35,832 bases of DNA, taken from NCBI GenBank assembly GCA_007125165.1, contig SLDV01000168.1, positions 1 to 35,832 on the forward strand, read 5' to 3'. The stretch is from Geobacteraceae bacterium (GTDB lineage: Bacteria; Desulfobacterota; Desulfuromonadia; Desulfuromonadales; Geopsychrobacteraceae). Shown here one piece after another: positions 24,965 through 32,777 of this stretch. The notes under the pieces are model-generated. The model did not search any database. It saw only the letters and a list, made by a program, of their open reading frames with translations, and had not been told where the DNA came from. The position numbers and the translations under genes are program-made. Each line of letters starts with the position of its first letter. The stretch's first letter is position 1.

Positions 24965-26842
24965 ATGGAAGTTGAGCTTGTTGAAATTGCCGACCATTTC
25001 AGGCGCTATGAACCTTTTGATGCGCTACCGGATGAGGTGGTACAGCAGGTTGCTGCCGGTGTTGAGGTCGCTTATTACCGGGCCGGCAGCACGATTTTGA
25101 CCTTTGGTGATGAAATCCATGAAGTCTACTTTGTACGTAGCGGATCGGTCGAAGTTTTCCGGCGCAATGGCACCCTCTATAATCGGCTTGAAGAGGGATC
25201 GCTGTTTGGCCAGATGAGCTTGCTGATGCATAATCGGGTGCGCTTTCCTGCCCGCGCCCTCGAAGATTCCCTGTTATATATCATCCCAGAAGAGATATTT
25301 AATCAGCTCTGTGATGAGCACGATGCTTTTGCTGACTATGTAGAACTGGGAGACCGGGCCCGCTTGCGTCAGACGGTTTCTCGTGCACAACAGACCAACG
25401 AGCTGATGCGCACCCGGATTCAGCAGTTGATTACTCGTGAACCTGTGAGCGTTCCGGTGACAGCCAGCGTTTATGAGGCTGCCCGGCAAATGACCGAAGA
25501 AGGCGTCTCGTCGCTTCTGATAACGGCTGCTGAAGATTCACACCAGGTCGTTGGAATCATCACCGATCGCGATTTGCGTACGCGTTTTATCGCTGCCGGC
25601 TTGCCGCTTAAGGTACCGGTAGCCGAGATCATGTCGGAAGAGCTGATCAGTGTTGAAGCCCAGCAATACGTGTTTGAAGCGATGCTGTCCATGCTGCGTT
25701 ACAAGATTCACCACCTGCCGGTCATGCGTGATCGGCGTCCTGTTGGTGTCATCGCTCTGTCTGATCTGATCCGTTATGAATCGCAGAACAGCCTGCTGGT
25801 GGTAGCGCGGATATTACGCGCTCAGGATGTGGAGGAGCTTAAAGGACTCAAGCAACAGATCGAGGCCAGTTTTGTACGGATGGTCAATGAGGATGCCAAT
25901 TCGCAGATGGTTGGCAGCGCTATGTCGGTGTTCGGGCGCAGTATCCAGCAACGTCTGCTCGAACTGGCCCAGGAGAAGTTGGGGCCGCCGCCGATCCCCT
26001 GTTGTTTTGTTGCTCTGGGGTCAATGGCGCGGGATGAACTCTTGCCGGGTGGAGATCAGGATAATGCCCTGATTCTGGACAATTCATATGATCCTTCCGC
26101 GCACGGAGATTATTTTGAGCAGTTGGCGATCTTTGTCTGTGATGGCCTGGCAGCCACAGGGTACCCCTACTGCAAAGGAGGGGTCATGGCGACGACAGAG
26201 CGGTGGCGGCAGCCGCGCGAGGTCTGGAGCCGCTACTTTTCCGAGTGGATTGAAAAGCCAAGTCAAGAGGCGCTGCTCAACAGCTCGATTTTCTTTGATC
26301 TGGATGGCGCCTGGGGTGAGGTCGAGTGGGTTGAACAACTTAAAGAGCAGGTTGCCAATCAGGCAAAAAAAAGCCCGCATTTTCTTTCCGCTCTGGCTCG
26401 TAATGCCTTAAGCCGTACCCCGCCGCTGGGATTTTTCAAGGATTTTCTGGTGGAGCGAGACGGCAAGCATCAGAATTCCCTCGATCTCAAACGTCGTGGT
26501 ACCGCGCCACTGGCTGCTCTGATCCGTGTTCACGCCCTGGCGGCGGGATCTACTGCACAGAACTCTTTTGATCGCCTCGACCATATTCGTGACGCTGATT
26601 TGCTCCCGCTGGGTCGTGCTGAAGCCCTGCGCGATGCCCTTGAGTTCATGTCGGTGGTGCGGTTAAAGCATCAGGCTGAGAACCTGGTGCAGGGAGTGGA
26701 TGTTGATAACAAGATCAATCCGGAAAGTTTAAGCCAGTTTGACCGGCGCAACTTAAAGGACGCCTTCCAGGCCTTGAGCAACGCCCAGAAATTTCTCAAG
26801 TTTCGTTATCCGGCTGAGCGTGGCCCCAGGCGAGGGCGATAA
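24965..26842 (+). CDS. cNMP-binding/CBS/DUF294 nucleotidyltransferase signalling protein
   Basis: A 625-aa soluble protein: a cyclic-nucleotide-binding beta-roll (about 30-145), paired CBS domains (about 160-285: LITREPVSV...ITDRDLRTR, MSEELISVE...VMRDRRPVGVIALSDL), a DUF294 nucleotidyltransferase fold with GSMARDE (Ser353) and acidic pair D364-x-D366 in GGDQDNAL, and a DUF294_C helical domain (about 475-615). The CBS pair probably senses adenine nucleotides; the NTase may modify a partner like GlnD-type enzymes. Genes of this type recur beside Na+/solute symporters and a DnaQ-like exonuclease, as here. It ends directly against the next ATG (0 bp). Confidence 0.92.
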   Translation: MEVELVEIADHFRRYEPFDALPDEVVQQVAAGVEVAYYRAGSTILTFGDEIHEVYFVRSGSVEVFRRNGTLYNRLEEGSLFGQMSLLMHNRVRFPARALEDSLLYIIPEEIFNQLCDEHDAFADYVELGDRARLRQTVSRAQQTNELMRTRIQQLITREPVSVPVTASVYEAARQMTEEGVSSLLITAAEDSHQVVGIITDRDLRTRFIAAGLPLKVPVAEIMSEELISVEAQQYVFEAMLSMLRYKIHHLPVMRDRRPVGVIALSDLIRYESQNSLLVVARILRAQDVEELKGLKQQIEASFVRMVNEDANSQMVGSAMSVFGRSIQQRLLELAQEKLGPPPIPCCFVALGSMARDELLPGGDQDNALILDNSYDPSAHGDYFEQLAIFVCDGLAATGYPYCKGGVMATTERWRQPREVWSRYFSEWIEKPSQEALLNSSIFFDLDGAWGEVEWVEQLKEQVANQAKKSPHFLSALARNALSRTPPLGFFKDFLVERDGKHQNSLDLKRRGTAPLAALIRVHALAAGSTAQNSFDRLDHIRDADLLPLGRAEALRDALEFMSVVRLKHQAENLVQGVDVDNKINPESLSQFDRRNLKDAFQALSNAQKFLKFRYPAERGPRRGR

Positions 26843-27577
26843 ATGCTCTATCTGAAGCCGAAAAAAAAATCTGCCGGACAGGCGGCACCGGACTGGCCGA
26901 TCCTTTTTGACCAACTGGCAAAAAGCATAACCAACCCCCTTTTGCAAAAGTTTTACCAATCCGGGGTTGTGCCGGCTTCGACGACCCTCGCTGATCTTCC
27001 TATGATTGCTCTGGACATAGAAACAACAGGTCTTGATCCGTCTCGTGACGCCATCGTCAGTATCGGCCTGGTTCCTTTTGATCTGCAACGTATTCGTTGC
27101 AGGGAAGCGGCCTACTGGGTACTCAATCCGGGAAAACCGCTGGCATCCGGATCTGTGGTGATTCATGGGATTACCCATTCAGAAATTCAGTCAGGCCCGG
27201 ACTTGATCGAGGTTTTACCTGAGTTGTTGAGCGCTCTGGCGGGCAAGGTGGTCGTGGTGCATTGCCGGCAGATCGAACGCCGGTTTCTCGATGCAGCGCT
27301 GAAAGAGCGGATTAGCGAGGGAATTGTGTTCCCGATTATCGACACCATGGAGATCGAGGTTCGTTTTCAACGACAGGGTTTGCTTCAGCGGATTGCCCAT
27401 TTTTTCGGGCGCAGCCCGGAGTCGATCAGGCTGGCAGCCAGCCGCAGCCGTTACCACCTGCCCCATTATACCCCCCATCATGCTCTGACCGACGCGCTCG
27501 CAACGGCGGAACTCTTCCAGGCCCAGGTCGCCTGGCGTTTCAGCCCGCAGACAGCAGTGAGTGAATTGTGGCACTGA
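26843..27577 (+). CDS. DnaQ-like DEDDh 3'-5' exonuclease
   Basis: A 244-aa protein: a basic 50-residue N-terminal extension, then an RNase T/DnaQ fold. Exo I is D58-I-E60 (MIALDIETTGLDP), Exo II is the region VVHCRQIERRFLDAAL, and Exo III is HHALTDALATAELF with the catalytic His and Asp. Exo II has HCRQIERRFLD in place of the usual HNxxFD, typical of the subgroup that accompanies CBS/DUF294 proteins. It is not the replicative epsilon subunit. The ATG immediately follows the previous TAA, so it is tightly coupled. It is likely an oligonucleotide or nucleotide-signal nuclease for the same circuit; that is inference. Confidence 0.9.
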   Translation: MLYLKPKKKSAGQAAPDWPILFDQLAKSITNPLLQKFYQSGVVPASTTLADLPMIALDIETTGLDPSRDAIVSIGLVPFDLQRIRCREAAYWVLNPGKPLASGSVVIHGITHSEIQSGPDLIEVLPELLSALAGKVVVVHCRQIERRFLDAALKERISEGIVFPIIDTMEIEVRFQRQGLLQRIAHFFGRSPESIRLAASRSRYHLPHYTPHHALTDALATAELFQAQVAWRFSPQTAVSELWH

Positions 27578-27593
27578 ACAGCATGGCGCCACT

Positions 27594-28280
27594 CTACGCC
27601 AGTTGAAACAGCCACATCAAGCCAACGGCAACGGCAACCGCAGGCAGCAAATTGCCGACCGGCAAGCGTTTCAACCCGATCAGGTCCAAGGCAATGGCCG
27701 TGATCAGCAGCCCCCCGACAGCGTTCATTTCGACAATAACTGCCGGAGTCAGGATCGCGCGACTTATTTCTGCGGCAAGGGTGATGGCTCCCTGGTAGAG
27801 AAACAGGGGGATGATGGAAAAGATCACTCCAATGCCCAGCGTTGATGCCAGAGCGATGGACGCAACACCATCCAGAAAGGCTTTGGCGTAGAGAATGGTC
27901 GGCTCTTCCCCCATACCGTCCTGCAGTGCTCCCATGATCGCCATAGCCCCGACGCAGTAGAGCAGGCTGGCGGTAACAAACCCCTCGGCAATTCTTCCCA
28001 TTCCAGAAAAGCGGCGCTGTAGACGCAGGCCGAAAGATTCAAGACGTCCTTCAATGGCCAGGAGTTCACCAATAAGACCACCTGCAATCAAGCTGCCGAT
28101 GACGATCATGATCTGTTGACTTTGCAGAGCCAGTTGCAGGCCGATTAACAGTACTGCCAGACCCAGACCCGCCATCAGGGTGTTTCTGATAGTAGTGGAC
28201 ATATGACGTCCTGCCCAGCGACCGATCAGCGATCCGATGACGACAGCAATTATATTAACGAGAGTACCCTGAAGCAGCAT
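27594..28280 (-). CDS. DUF554 family membrane protein
   Basis: A 228-aa protein with about seven hydrophobic spans and the DUF554 pattern: an N-terminal GTLVNIIAVVIGSLIGRWAG, then GLAVLLIGLQLA, GSLIAGGLIGELLAIE, YCVGAMAIMGALQDG and GGLLITAIALDLIGLK. ATG 28280 is preferred since family members begin at the GTLVN segment; an in-frame ATG at 28325 would add 15 polar residues and also has a weak ribosome site. Probably a transporter of unknown substrate. Convergent with the exonuclease, 16 bp apart. Confidence 0.88.
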   Translation of the reverse strand: MLLQGTLVNIIAVVIGSLIGRWAGRHMSTTIRNTLMAGLGLAVLLIGLQLALQSQQIMIVIGSLIAGGLIGELLAIEGRLESFGLRLQRRFSGMGRIAEGFVTASLLYCVGAMAIMGALQDGMGEEPTILYAKAFLDGVASIALASTLGIGVIFSIIPLFLYQGAITLAAEISRAILTPAVIVEMNAVGGLLITAIALDLIGLKRLPVGNLLPAVAVAVGLMWLFQLA

Positions 28281-28444
28281 CTGTTGATCCGCAATGGCAT
28301 GGTGTGGAGAGCTTCTATGCAGCATATGAGGCTCTCAGATTGATTAACAGCGCGTACCATAGCCTAAAAGAAAGCTCTGGACAAAGCAGAATATCTGAGA
28401 ACCCTCTGTGCGGGCTTACGAACAGCGTTGCCTCGCGGCCGGCA

Positions 28445-28921
28445 TCAGACATCTGAATTGTCAGCGCCGGGCGGGAAAAGTTCCAGCAGTTTGCGCCGCC
28501 GGTAATCAAAAATAGTCTCCAGCATCTGTTCTACCTTAAGGGAATGGACAATGTTTCCTAAAGGTCCAAAAGGCAGAGCGTAGGTGACATGGTCTATCAT
28601 GGTGGTTCTGTTTTTATCCAGGCTTTCAATTTTGTGATAGTGGTACCAGAGGCGGTAAGGACCAAGGCGCTGTTCATCGACAAACGAAACTCCGTCACGG
28701 ATATGTTTGATTTCCGTCAGCCACCGGTGGGTACCGAACCACGGAATGCGGATCCGATACATAATGGTCAGGCCGTTGTACATCCGGTCGGGCAAATCAC
28801 TGACAATCTGGAAATCGAGATCGGGGGGCGTGAGCTGGTTAAGATTTTGAGGGGTTGCAATGAAATCCCAAAGGGTTTCACAGGGGGTGTCGAGAACTAT
28901 TTCACGGTGAAGTGTATGCAT
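28445..28921 (-). CDS. SRPBCC (START/Bet v1-like) ligand-binding protein
   Basis: A 158-aa soluble single-domain protein. The N-terminal strand and helix (HREIVLDTPCETLWDFIATPQNLNQLTPPDL) and the C-terminal long helix (LKVEQMLETIFDYRRRKLLELF) frame a beta-sheet rich in aromatic residues, as in the cyclase/dehydrase type of SRPBCC proteins that bind hydrophobic ligands. AAGG lies 9 nt before ATG 28921. No genomic partner is evident. The ligand is unknown. Confidence 0.82.
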   Translation of the reverse strand: MHTLHREIVLDTPCETLWDFIATPQNLNQLTPPDLDFQIVSDLPDRMYNGLTIMYRIRIPWFGTHRWLTEIKHIRDGVSFVDEQRLGPYRLWYHYHKIESLDKNRTTMIDHVTYALPFGPLGNIVHSLKVEQMLETIFDYRRRKLLELFPPGADNSDV

Positions 28922-29240
28922 AGTGGATTACCTTCGATCGTAGAATAAGCAGTTGAGCGTAATCTTAAATTATGAGGTGAACTTTAAATGTACACGAAAT
29001 TGGCCGTAAATACACGTCAGGCAGGCTTTTTCATCTGTCAGTTGCCTCTCTAATTGAACCTCTAACATACTGAAAAGACTTGAAAGCAACCCGACATCCA
29101 GAGTAATGCCACCCGATGTCCAATGCAGCGTTGATTTTTCTTGGCTATAACTGAAGACAAATCAGCAAGACCGGCGGAGGAATGAAAATGGCGACAATCG
29201 CTTGTTCGGTCCACCGGATTCAACACAAAGGGAGGTTGAT

Positions 29241-29597
29241 ATGAAAAGGACTCTGATATTTTTGTTGGCAGCAAGTTTGTTTCTGGTGTCACCCGCGGTT
29301 GCATCGGCATCTCGCGGTGGTGGCCATGGTTCAACGACAACCATCAAGAAGGAAACGGTCGTAATTTATAAGACAGCCCAGCAGCGCGACTATCGTTACC
29401 ACCGGTCGGATCGTCGCGATTACCGGCAGTCGAGAAATTATCACCGTCCGCCGCGTCATGCTCCGGCTCATGGCTACTACAAGAATCATCCATCTCATCG
29501 CCATCAGTCGAAAAAAGTGGTAAGACATCATGCGCCTGCACCGAGAAATTCGGTGGTCATCGGTGTGCCCAGTATTATCATTCACCTTGGGTTTTAA
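29241..29597 (+). CDS. Small secreted His/Arg/Tyr-rich protein
   Basis: A 118-aa protein starting at ATG 29241 (GGGAGGT 5 nt upstream). A clear Sec signal (MKRTLIFLLAASLFLVSPAVASA) precedes a very basic, low-complexity body with repeated RDYR, YHR and H-rich stretches, ending in a hydrophobic SVVIGVPSIIIHLGF. It could bind metal or polyanions at the cell surface; no family is recognised. The 319-bp gap before it (28922-29240) shows no other gene. A terminator follows. Confidence 0.72.
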   Translation: MKRTLIFLLAASLFLVSPAVASASRGGGHGSTTTIKKETVVIYKTAQQRDYRYHRSDRRDYRQSRNYHRPPRHAPAHGYYKNHPSHRHQSKKVVRHHAPAPRNSVVIGVPSIIIHLGF

Positions 29598-29638
29598 TCG
29601 CATCCTGTGTTGCCGAACGTACCAACATGACGTATAAA

Positions 29639-29671
29639 AAAGGGGTCGCTGCTGGTGTCGGCGACCCCTTT
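29639..29671 (+). terminator. Terminator after the secreted basic protein
   Basis: AAAGGGGTCGC (29639-29649) pairs perfectly with GCGACCCCTTT (29661-29671), loop 11 nt, 42 nt after the stop. A's before and T's after make it usable in both directions. The following 29672-29947 hold no gene I can support. Confidence 0.8.
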
Positions 29672-29947
29672 AGGTTTTGCCCGGGTTTTAACGATATAAG
29701 GGTTCAAAATTGATCCTCATGTCCGCCAATTGCGAAAATCTAAATGTAGCTGTCGTCAAATTTGTAAATCACGCGGTCTTTTTGACTCAATCTGCGTGAC
29801 CAAAAACCGGAAAGGTTGTGGCGAAGAGCTTCGGGCTACCCTGTGCCGGCGGTCGGTTCCCCCCGAAGCATCTCTTTCAGAATTGAACAAAGTGCTTTAT
29901 GTAAACGCTGCCGCTAACCAGAATGTTCATTGCAGGGAGAACCACCC

Positions 29948-30355
29948 TTGCCCTATCAAGCGATCGCAGACACAGTCCTGCTTCTCCATTTTGGCATCGT
30001 CATCTTCGTGGTGCTGGGGCTTCCGCTTATTCTTATCGGTAATCGAATCGGCTGGCTCTGGGTCAACAGCTTGTGGTGGCGGTTGGCTCATCTGGCGACG
30101 ATTGTCATTGTTGTCCTGCAGGCCTGGTTGGGCCGCTACTGCTCCCTGACGGAACTTGAGTCCTCTCTGCGGGAGCAGGCGGGCCAGGGCGGCTACGAAC
30201 GGAGCTTTATCGAGCACTGGGTGCAGCGTATCCTCTATGTTGATGCGCCGATGTGGAGTTTTGCGGTGGTTTACACCGGTTTTGCGCTGTTGGTCGGCTG
30301 GGCCTGGTGGCGTTTTCCGCCGAGGCTGAGAAGGGGCAAGGACAGAGGCGCCTGA
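29948..30355 (+). CDS. DUF2784 membrane protein
   Basis: A 135-aa protein with three to four hydrophobic spans, matching the DUF2784 pattern: PYQAIADTVLLLHFGIVIFVVLGLPL, WWRLAHLATIVIVVLQAWLG, C-L-T-x-LE (CSLTELESSLR) and FIEHW...APMWSF. The start is TTG 29948, since AGGGAGA ends 7 nt before it and family members begin at this point; an upstream in-frame TTG at 29930 lies before that site. Function unknown. It stands alone and is followed by the repeat-rich accessory region. Confidence 0.82.
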   Translation: MPYQAIADTVLLLHFGIVIFVVLGLPLILIGNRIGWLWVNSLWWRLAHLATIVIVVLQAWLGRYCSLTELESSLREQAGQGGYERSFIEHWVQRILYVDAPMWSFAVVYTGFALLVGWAWWRFPPRLRRGKDRGA

Positions 30356-30388
30356 CGCTGCGTTAACCGTCTGTTTTCAGGGTTTGTT

Positions 30389-30424
30389 GTAGGGGCGATA
30401 CATGTATCGCCCGCTTGTTTGAGA
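30389..30424. repeat. GTAGGGGCGATACATG repeat, copy 1
   Basis: A 36-bp sequence identical to 30987-31022. Its core is a 20-bp perfect palindrome (GGGCGATACATGTATCGCCC). This GTAGGGGC-headed type of palindromic element is dispersed in the region and looks like a REP/RAYT-mobilised unit. Confidence 0.9.
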
Positions 30425-30469
30425 GCAACATCAACACCAAGGTCGTGGGGTCGCGGCCCCACTCGCCGC

Positions 30470-30499
30470 CATACTTTTGGCAAACGCTCCAAAAGTATG
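30470..30499. repeat. CCAAAAG-type hairpin
   Basis: CATACTTTTGG (30470-30480) pairs perfectly with CCAAAAGTATG (30489-30499) across an 8-nt loop. A similar CATCCTTTTGA hairpin lies at 30919-30946. The region 30360-31030 reads as an array of such structured non-coding repeats and not as a gene. Confidence 0.65.
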
Positions 30500-30693
30500 C
30501 AAAACATCTTTCCACTGCGTGGAGCACTTGAGATACGCACGGTGCGGAGCGCTGATGGCTGACAGGGAATGGCAGATGGTCGCAGCCACTTTTCACGAAA
30601 AGCGACAGGCGCCCCTGTTCGCTTACGCTCGCAAGGGGATGCGTCGCGTGCATTCGGTGGTAAAGGCCCGTACCGATCAAGATAACGGTCAGC

Positions 30694-30722
30694 GTAGGGG
30701 CAGGCCCCTGTGCCTGCCCGGC
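30694..30722. repeat. GTAGGGGCAGGCCCC repeat
   Basis: GTAGGGGCAGGCCCCTGTGC... forms a palindrome-like hairpin (GGGGCAGGC with GCCTGCCC) and shares the GTAGGGGC head with the copies at 30389 and 30987 while differing in the core, so it is a related subtype. Confidence 0.65.
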
Positions 30723-30918
30723 CTCTCAACGGACTGTTCGTCTCCCACCTCAGGTCACCAGCCCCACCGCCCGTCACCCTAAGGCCGCTTGAGCGCAGCT
30801 CAGCAGGCAACCAGGTTGAAACCTTGATGAACCGACCATCACCGTTGGGCAGATATCAACCCGAATAGCGAGGGATCACCGTCTATCTCAAGTGCCCCAC
30901 GCAGTGGAGGCGTTTTTG

Positions 30919-30946
30919 CATCCTTTTGACGCCTATCAAAAGGATG
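30919..30946. repeat. Second CTTTTGA hairpin
   Basis: CATCCTTTTGA (30919-30929) pairs with TCAAAAGGATG (30936-30946), loop CGCCTA. It precedes the second GTAGGGGCGATACATG copy, whereas the 30470 hairpin follows the first copy. Confidence 0.65.
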
Positions 30947-30986
30947 GCGCTCGGCGGTGCGCGAACCGCCGGTTGAACGGTTTACC

Positions 30987-31022
30987 GTAGGGGCGATACA
31001 TGTATCGCCCGCTTGTTTGAGA
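30987..31022. repeat. GTAGGGGCGATACATG repeat, copy 2
   Basis: An exact 36-bp copy of 30389-30424, ending in GCTTGTTTGAGA. It forms the left border of the AT-rich, cassette-bearing segment. Confidence 0.9.
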
Positions 31023-31120
31023 TTAACACTAGCTAAATTTGACAACAACCCATCGATGAGGTATCAACGACAATATTGAATTTGGGGGGCAGAAGATGAG
31101 GGGAACATCACACTGAATAC

Positions 31121-31164
31121 AAAACGCCACCACATCGGCCTTATGCTGATCGGTGGCGTTTTTT
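31121..31164 (+). terminator. Strong Rho-independent terminator
   Basis: AAAACGCCACC (31121-31131) pairs with GGTGGCGTTTT (31152-31162). An inner stem ATCGGC/GCTGAT has one wobble pair, and six T's end the structure. No gene immediately upstream can be supported, so it may be a relic of a lost gene or insulate the cassettes from the left. The rest of 31023-31427 holds no supported gene. Confidence 0.75.
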
Positions 31165-31251
31165 GTTGAAGCGCCAAAACGACAATGATTTACAAGCATG
31201 TATTGAATAAAGGAGGCAAGGGAGTCAGCAGCCCTCTGGATGGACTTTGAA

Positions 31252-31279
31252 CCGTTATAGGCAGATCTGCCTATAACGG
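31252..31279. repeat. 28-bp perfect palindrome
   Basis: The sequence CCGTTATAGGCAGA at 31252-31265 is followed directly by its exact reverse complement, with no loop. The halves contain GTTATAGGC and GCCTATAAC, which resemble the outer core boxes of attC sites but in the wrong order for one site. It could be an operator or a product of recombination between two core sites. Confidence 0.7.
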
Positions 31280-31324
31280 GAAGGGTAATGAGCATAGCGA
31301 ATGTAACATATTGAAGTATATGGT

Positions 31325-31346
31325 AAATACGGATTTGTCCGTATTT
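31325..31346 (+). other. Short hairpin with T-run
   Basis: AAATACGGA and TCCGTATTT surround TTTG, followed by TTAA. It is terminator-like but short. It lies 80 bp before the first cassette gene. Confidence 0.4.
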
Positions 31347-31427
31347 TAATAGGGAATTATATACAGCTCGGACTTTCTGTGTTAGCAGTTTTATACAGAA
31401 ACTGTCCATTTATAGTTGGGGCTCACA

Positions 31428-31925
31428 ATGAAGTGGTTTCTCATCTTGGTAATGCTTCTTCCCAGCACGCTTTACTTTGCTTACAGCGAATTACTAATAG
31501 CACTGATCGGCGGCTGCACGAGAGCAATGTTTTATGGCGGACCCGGCTGGCCATGCACGTTCCGTGTAATCAGCGCGTATGGCGGAACAATGGGGCTTGC
31601 TCTACTTTGGAGACTAGCCCTTGCGTCTGATCGCCGCATCTTCTGGCGCTCAGGAGCCCTCGCCCCAGGATTTAAAGCTGGTTTTCTGGTGCTGGTGGTT
31701 GCCCTCATTTCACATCACTTCGTATACGTTTCGCTTTCTTGGACGCAACCCGGCGCCGCGTTCCTCAACTACTTCTCCCGGGGCATCCCATACTTCCTTC
31801 TAGACATCTATTGGTGGTTGCTCACGGCAGCCGTCGCGGTGTGCATGTTCTACTTCGGCAGGCGTCCCAGTGAGCCCCAACAAGGCGCTCCAGCCGACAT
31901 GCTCGCTTCGCGAGAACGCGGCTGA
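31428..31925 (+). CDS. Cassette-region membrane protein, unknown
   Basis: A 165-aa protein from ATG 31428 (MKWFLILVMLLPSTLYFAYS); an in-frame TTG at 31416 is less likely. Four hydrophobic spans (about 2-20, 45-62, 80-102 and 125-147) and a polar tail (RRPSEPQQGAP...). No family is recognised. A possible degenerate attC right box (GTTGGGG, 31415-31421) ends 6 nt before the ATG, preceded by a GGAC-TTTCTGT/ACAGAAA-CT-GTCC hairpin (31366-31404 area), but no left box is visible. It shares a putative cassette with the next gene, since no attC separates them. Confidence 0.65.
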   Translation: MKWFLILVMLLPSTLYFAYSELLIALIGGCTRAMFYGGPGWPCTFRVISAYGGTMGLALLWRLALASDRRIFWRSGALAPGFKAGFLVLVVALISHHFVYVSLSWTQPGAAFLNYFSRGIPYFLLDIYWWLLTAAVAVCMFYFGRRPSEPQQGAPADMLASRERG

Positions 31926-31955
31926 GCTTGGACGTAGCGCCAGGGAGCGCTTGCT

Positions 31956-32399
31956 GTGATTTTAACAAGACGAAATCTAATCATGTTTGGTTTTGGGCTG
32001 GCTTGCGCCTTTTTCGCCTTCGGGTTCGCAAAAGCTGTCGCGTCCGTAGTTAGCGATCCGCAATACTATGTCCGTGCCGTTGTCGTAGAAATCGCGCCTG
32101 ACCGAGGCGGGTTGCATACCGTCAGCTTCATAATCAAGGAGCTTATAGTGAGGCAAGAAAAATATGGGGGATACAGCTTGCCAAACGCTCTCCCCATGGA
32201 GATTTCTACGGAAGATTCGCATATCCTTCAAATAACGCTCAATCCGCGCGTGAGCGTTAAGCCAGGCGATACTATCGTGGTTGGCGTTATCCATGGATCG
32301 AGTATGGGTGAGAGCGAACCGGTACCGTGGATCACGTTTGCTCATCCGTACCTTGAGGATGGTACTCCCATCGGCCTCTATTATGGAGCACGAAATTGA
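31956..32399 (+). CDS. Cassette-encoded exported/anchored protein, unknown
   Basis: A 147-aa protein from GTG 31956 with GGGAG 8 nt upstream; ATG 31983 is an alternative. The N-terminal hydrophobic segment (FGFGLACAFFAFGFAKAVASVV) acts as a signal peptide or anchor. The rest is a compact, beta-rich domain (YVRAVVVEIAP...LHTVSFIIKELIV...ISTEDSHILQITLNPRVSVKPGDTIVVGVIHG) of no recognised family. Its stop is 33 nt before the left box of the attC at 32432, the normal place for a cassette gene. The 30 bp before it have a small GCGCC/GGAGCGC hairpin. Confidence 0.68.
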   Translation: MILTRRNLIMFGFGLACAFFAFGFAKAVASVVSDPQYYVRAVVVEIAPDRGGLHTVSFIIKELIVRQEKYGGYSLPNALPMEISTEDSHILQITLNPRVSVKPGDTIVVGVIHGSSMGESEPVPWITFAHPYLEDGTPIGLYYGARN

Positions 32400-32431
32400 T
32401 GCGGGGCGATGATGGCCAACATGGAAATGAT

Positions 32432-32492
32432 CGCTAACAAACCAAATGCAGCCGATACCAAAAGGCGGCGCGGCTGATTTGCGGTGTTATAC
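32432..32492 (+). other. Integron attC recombination site (complete)
   Basis: A 61-bp site with all attC parts: R'' CGCTAAC (32432-32438), L'' CAAATGCAGCCG (32443-32454), a 16-nt loop, L' CGGCTGATTTG (32471-32481) and R' GTTATAC (32486-32492). The L arms pair perfectly except for one extra base (G32448), the extrahelical base expected in a folded attC. The next gene starts 24 nt after R', as in cassette arrays. Recombination would cut after G32486. The orientation puts any integrase to the left. Confidence 0.85.
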
Positions 32493-32516
32493 CTAAACCA
32501 CACAGGAGGCCATCAC

Positions 32517-32777
32517 ATGAGAGACGTTTTCTTTTTCGATGCAATGCTAACCCCGAAGATCATCACTTTTGTCTATTGGTTGCTATTACTGTTTGCTGTT
32601 GTTTCAGGGCTCGGTTCAATGTTTGGCGGATATGGTGGAGTAACTTTCGGAAAGTTTCTGATGGGGATTGGGGTAATGATTGGTGGGGCAGTGGGAGCAA
32701 GGATTTGGTGTGAGTTGTTAATTGTACTTTTCAAAATCCATGAGAACATTAAAAAGCTTGCCGATAAACAGGGATAA
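32517..32777 (+). CDS. Cassette-encoded DUF4282 membrane protein
   Basis: An 86-aa protein from ATG 32517, chosen for AGGAGG 8 nt upstream. Pattern MRDVFFFDAMLTPKIITFVYWLLLLF...GARIWCELLIVLFKIHENIKKL matches DUF4282: two spans, then the conserved RxWCE-x2-IVLFKI-x-EN motif. Function unknown. Its TAA stop is part of the left box of the following attC, a compact arrangement typical of cassettes. Confidence 0.8.
   Translation: MRDVFFFDAMLTPKIITFVYWLLLLFAVVSGLGSMFGGYGGVTFGKFLMGIGVMIGGAVGARIWCELLIVLFKIHENIKKLADKQG

Noticed and set aside
30271-30810. Minus-strand open frame of 179 codons across the repeat region
   Set aside because: It overlaps the DUF2784 gene and the palindromic repeats; its translation is Pro/Arg-rich and shares a short peptide (LKQAGDTCIAPT) with another frame at 30839-31048 only because both cross the same repeat.
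31029-31409. Minus-strand 126-codon open frame
   Set aside because: It spans a terminator, a perfect palindrome and a hairpin, has no good ribosome site and no recognisable domain; treated as non-coding.
31926-31955. attC between the first two cassette-region genes
   Set aside because: Only a small GC hairpin is present; no AAC or GTT core boxes can be placed, so the two genes are treated as one cassette.
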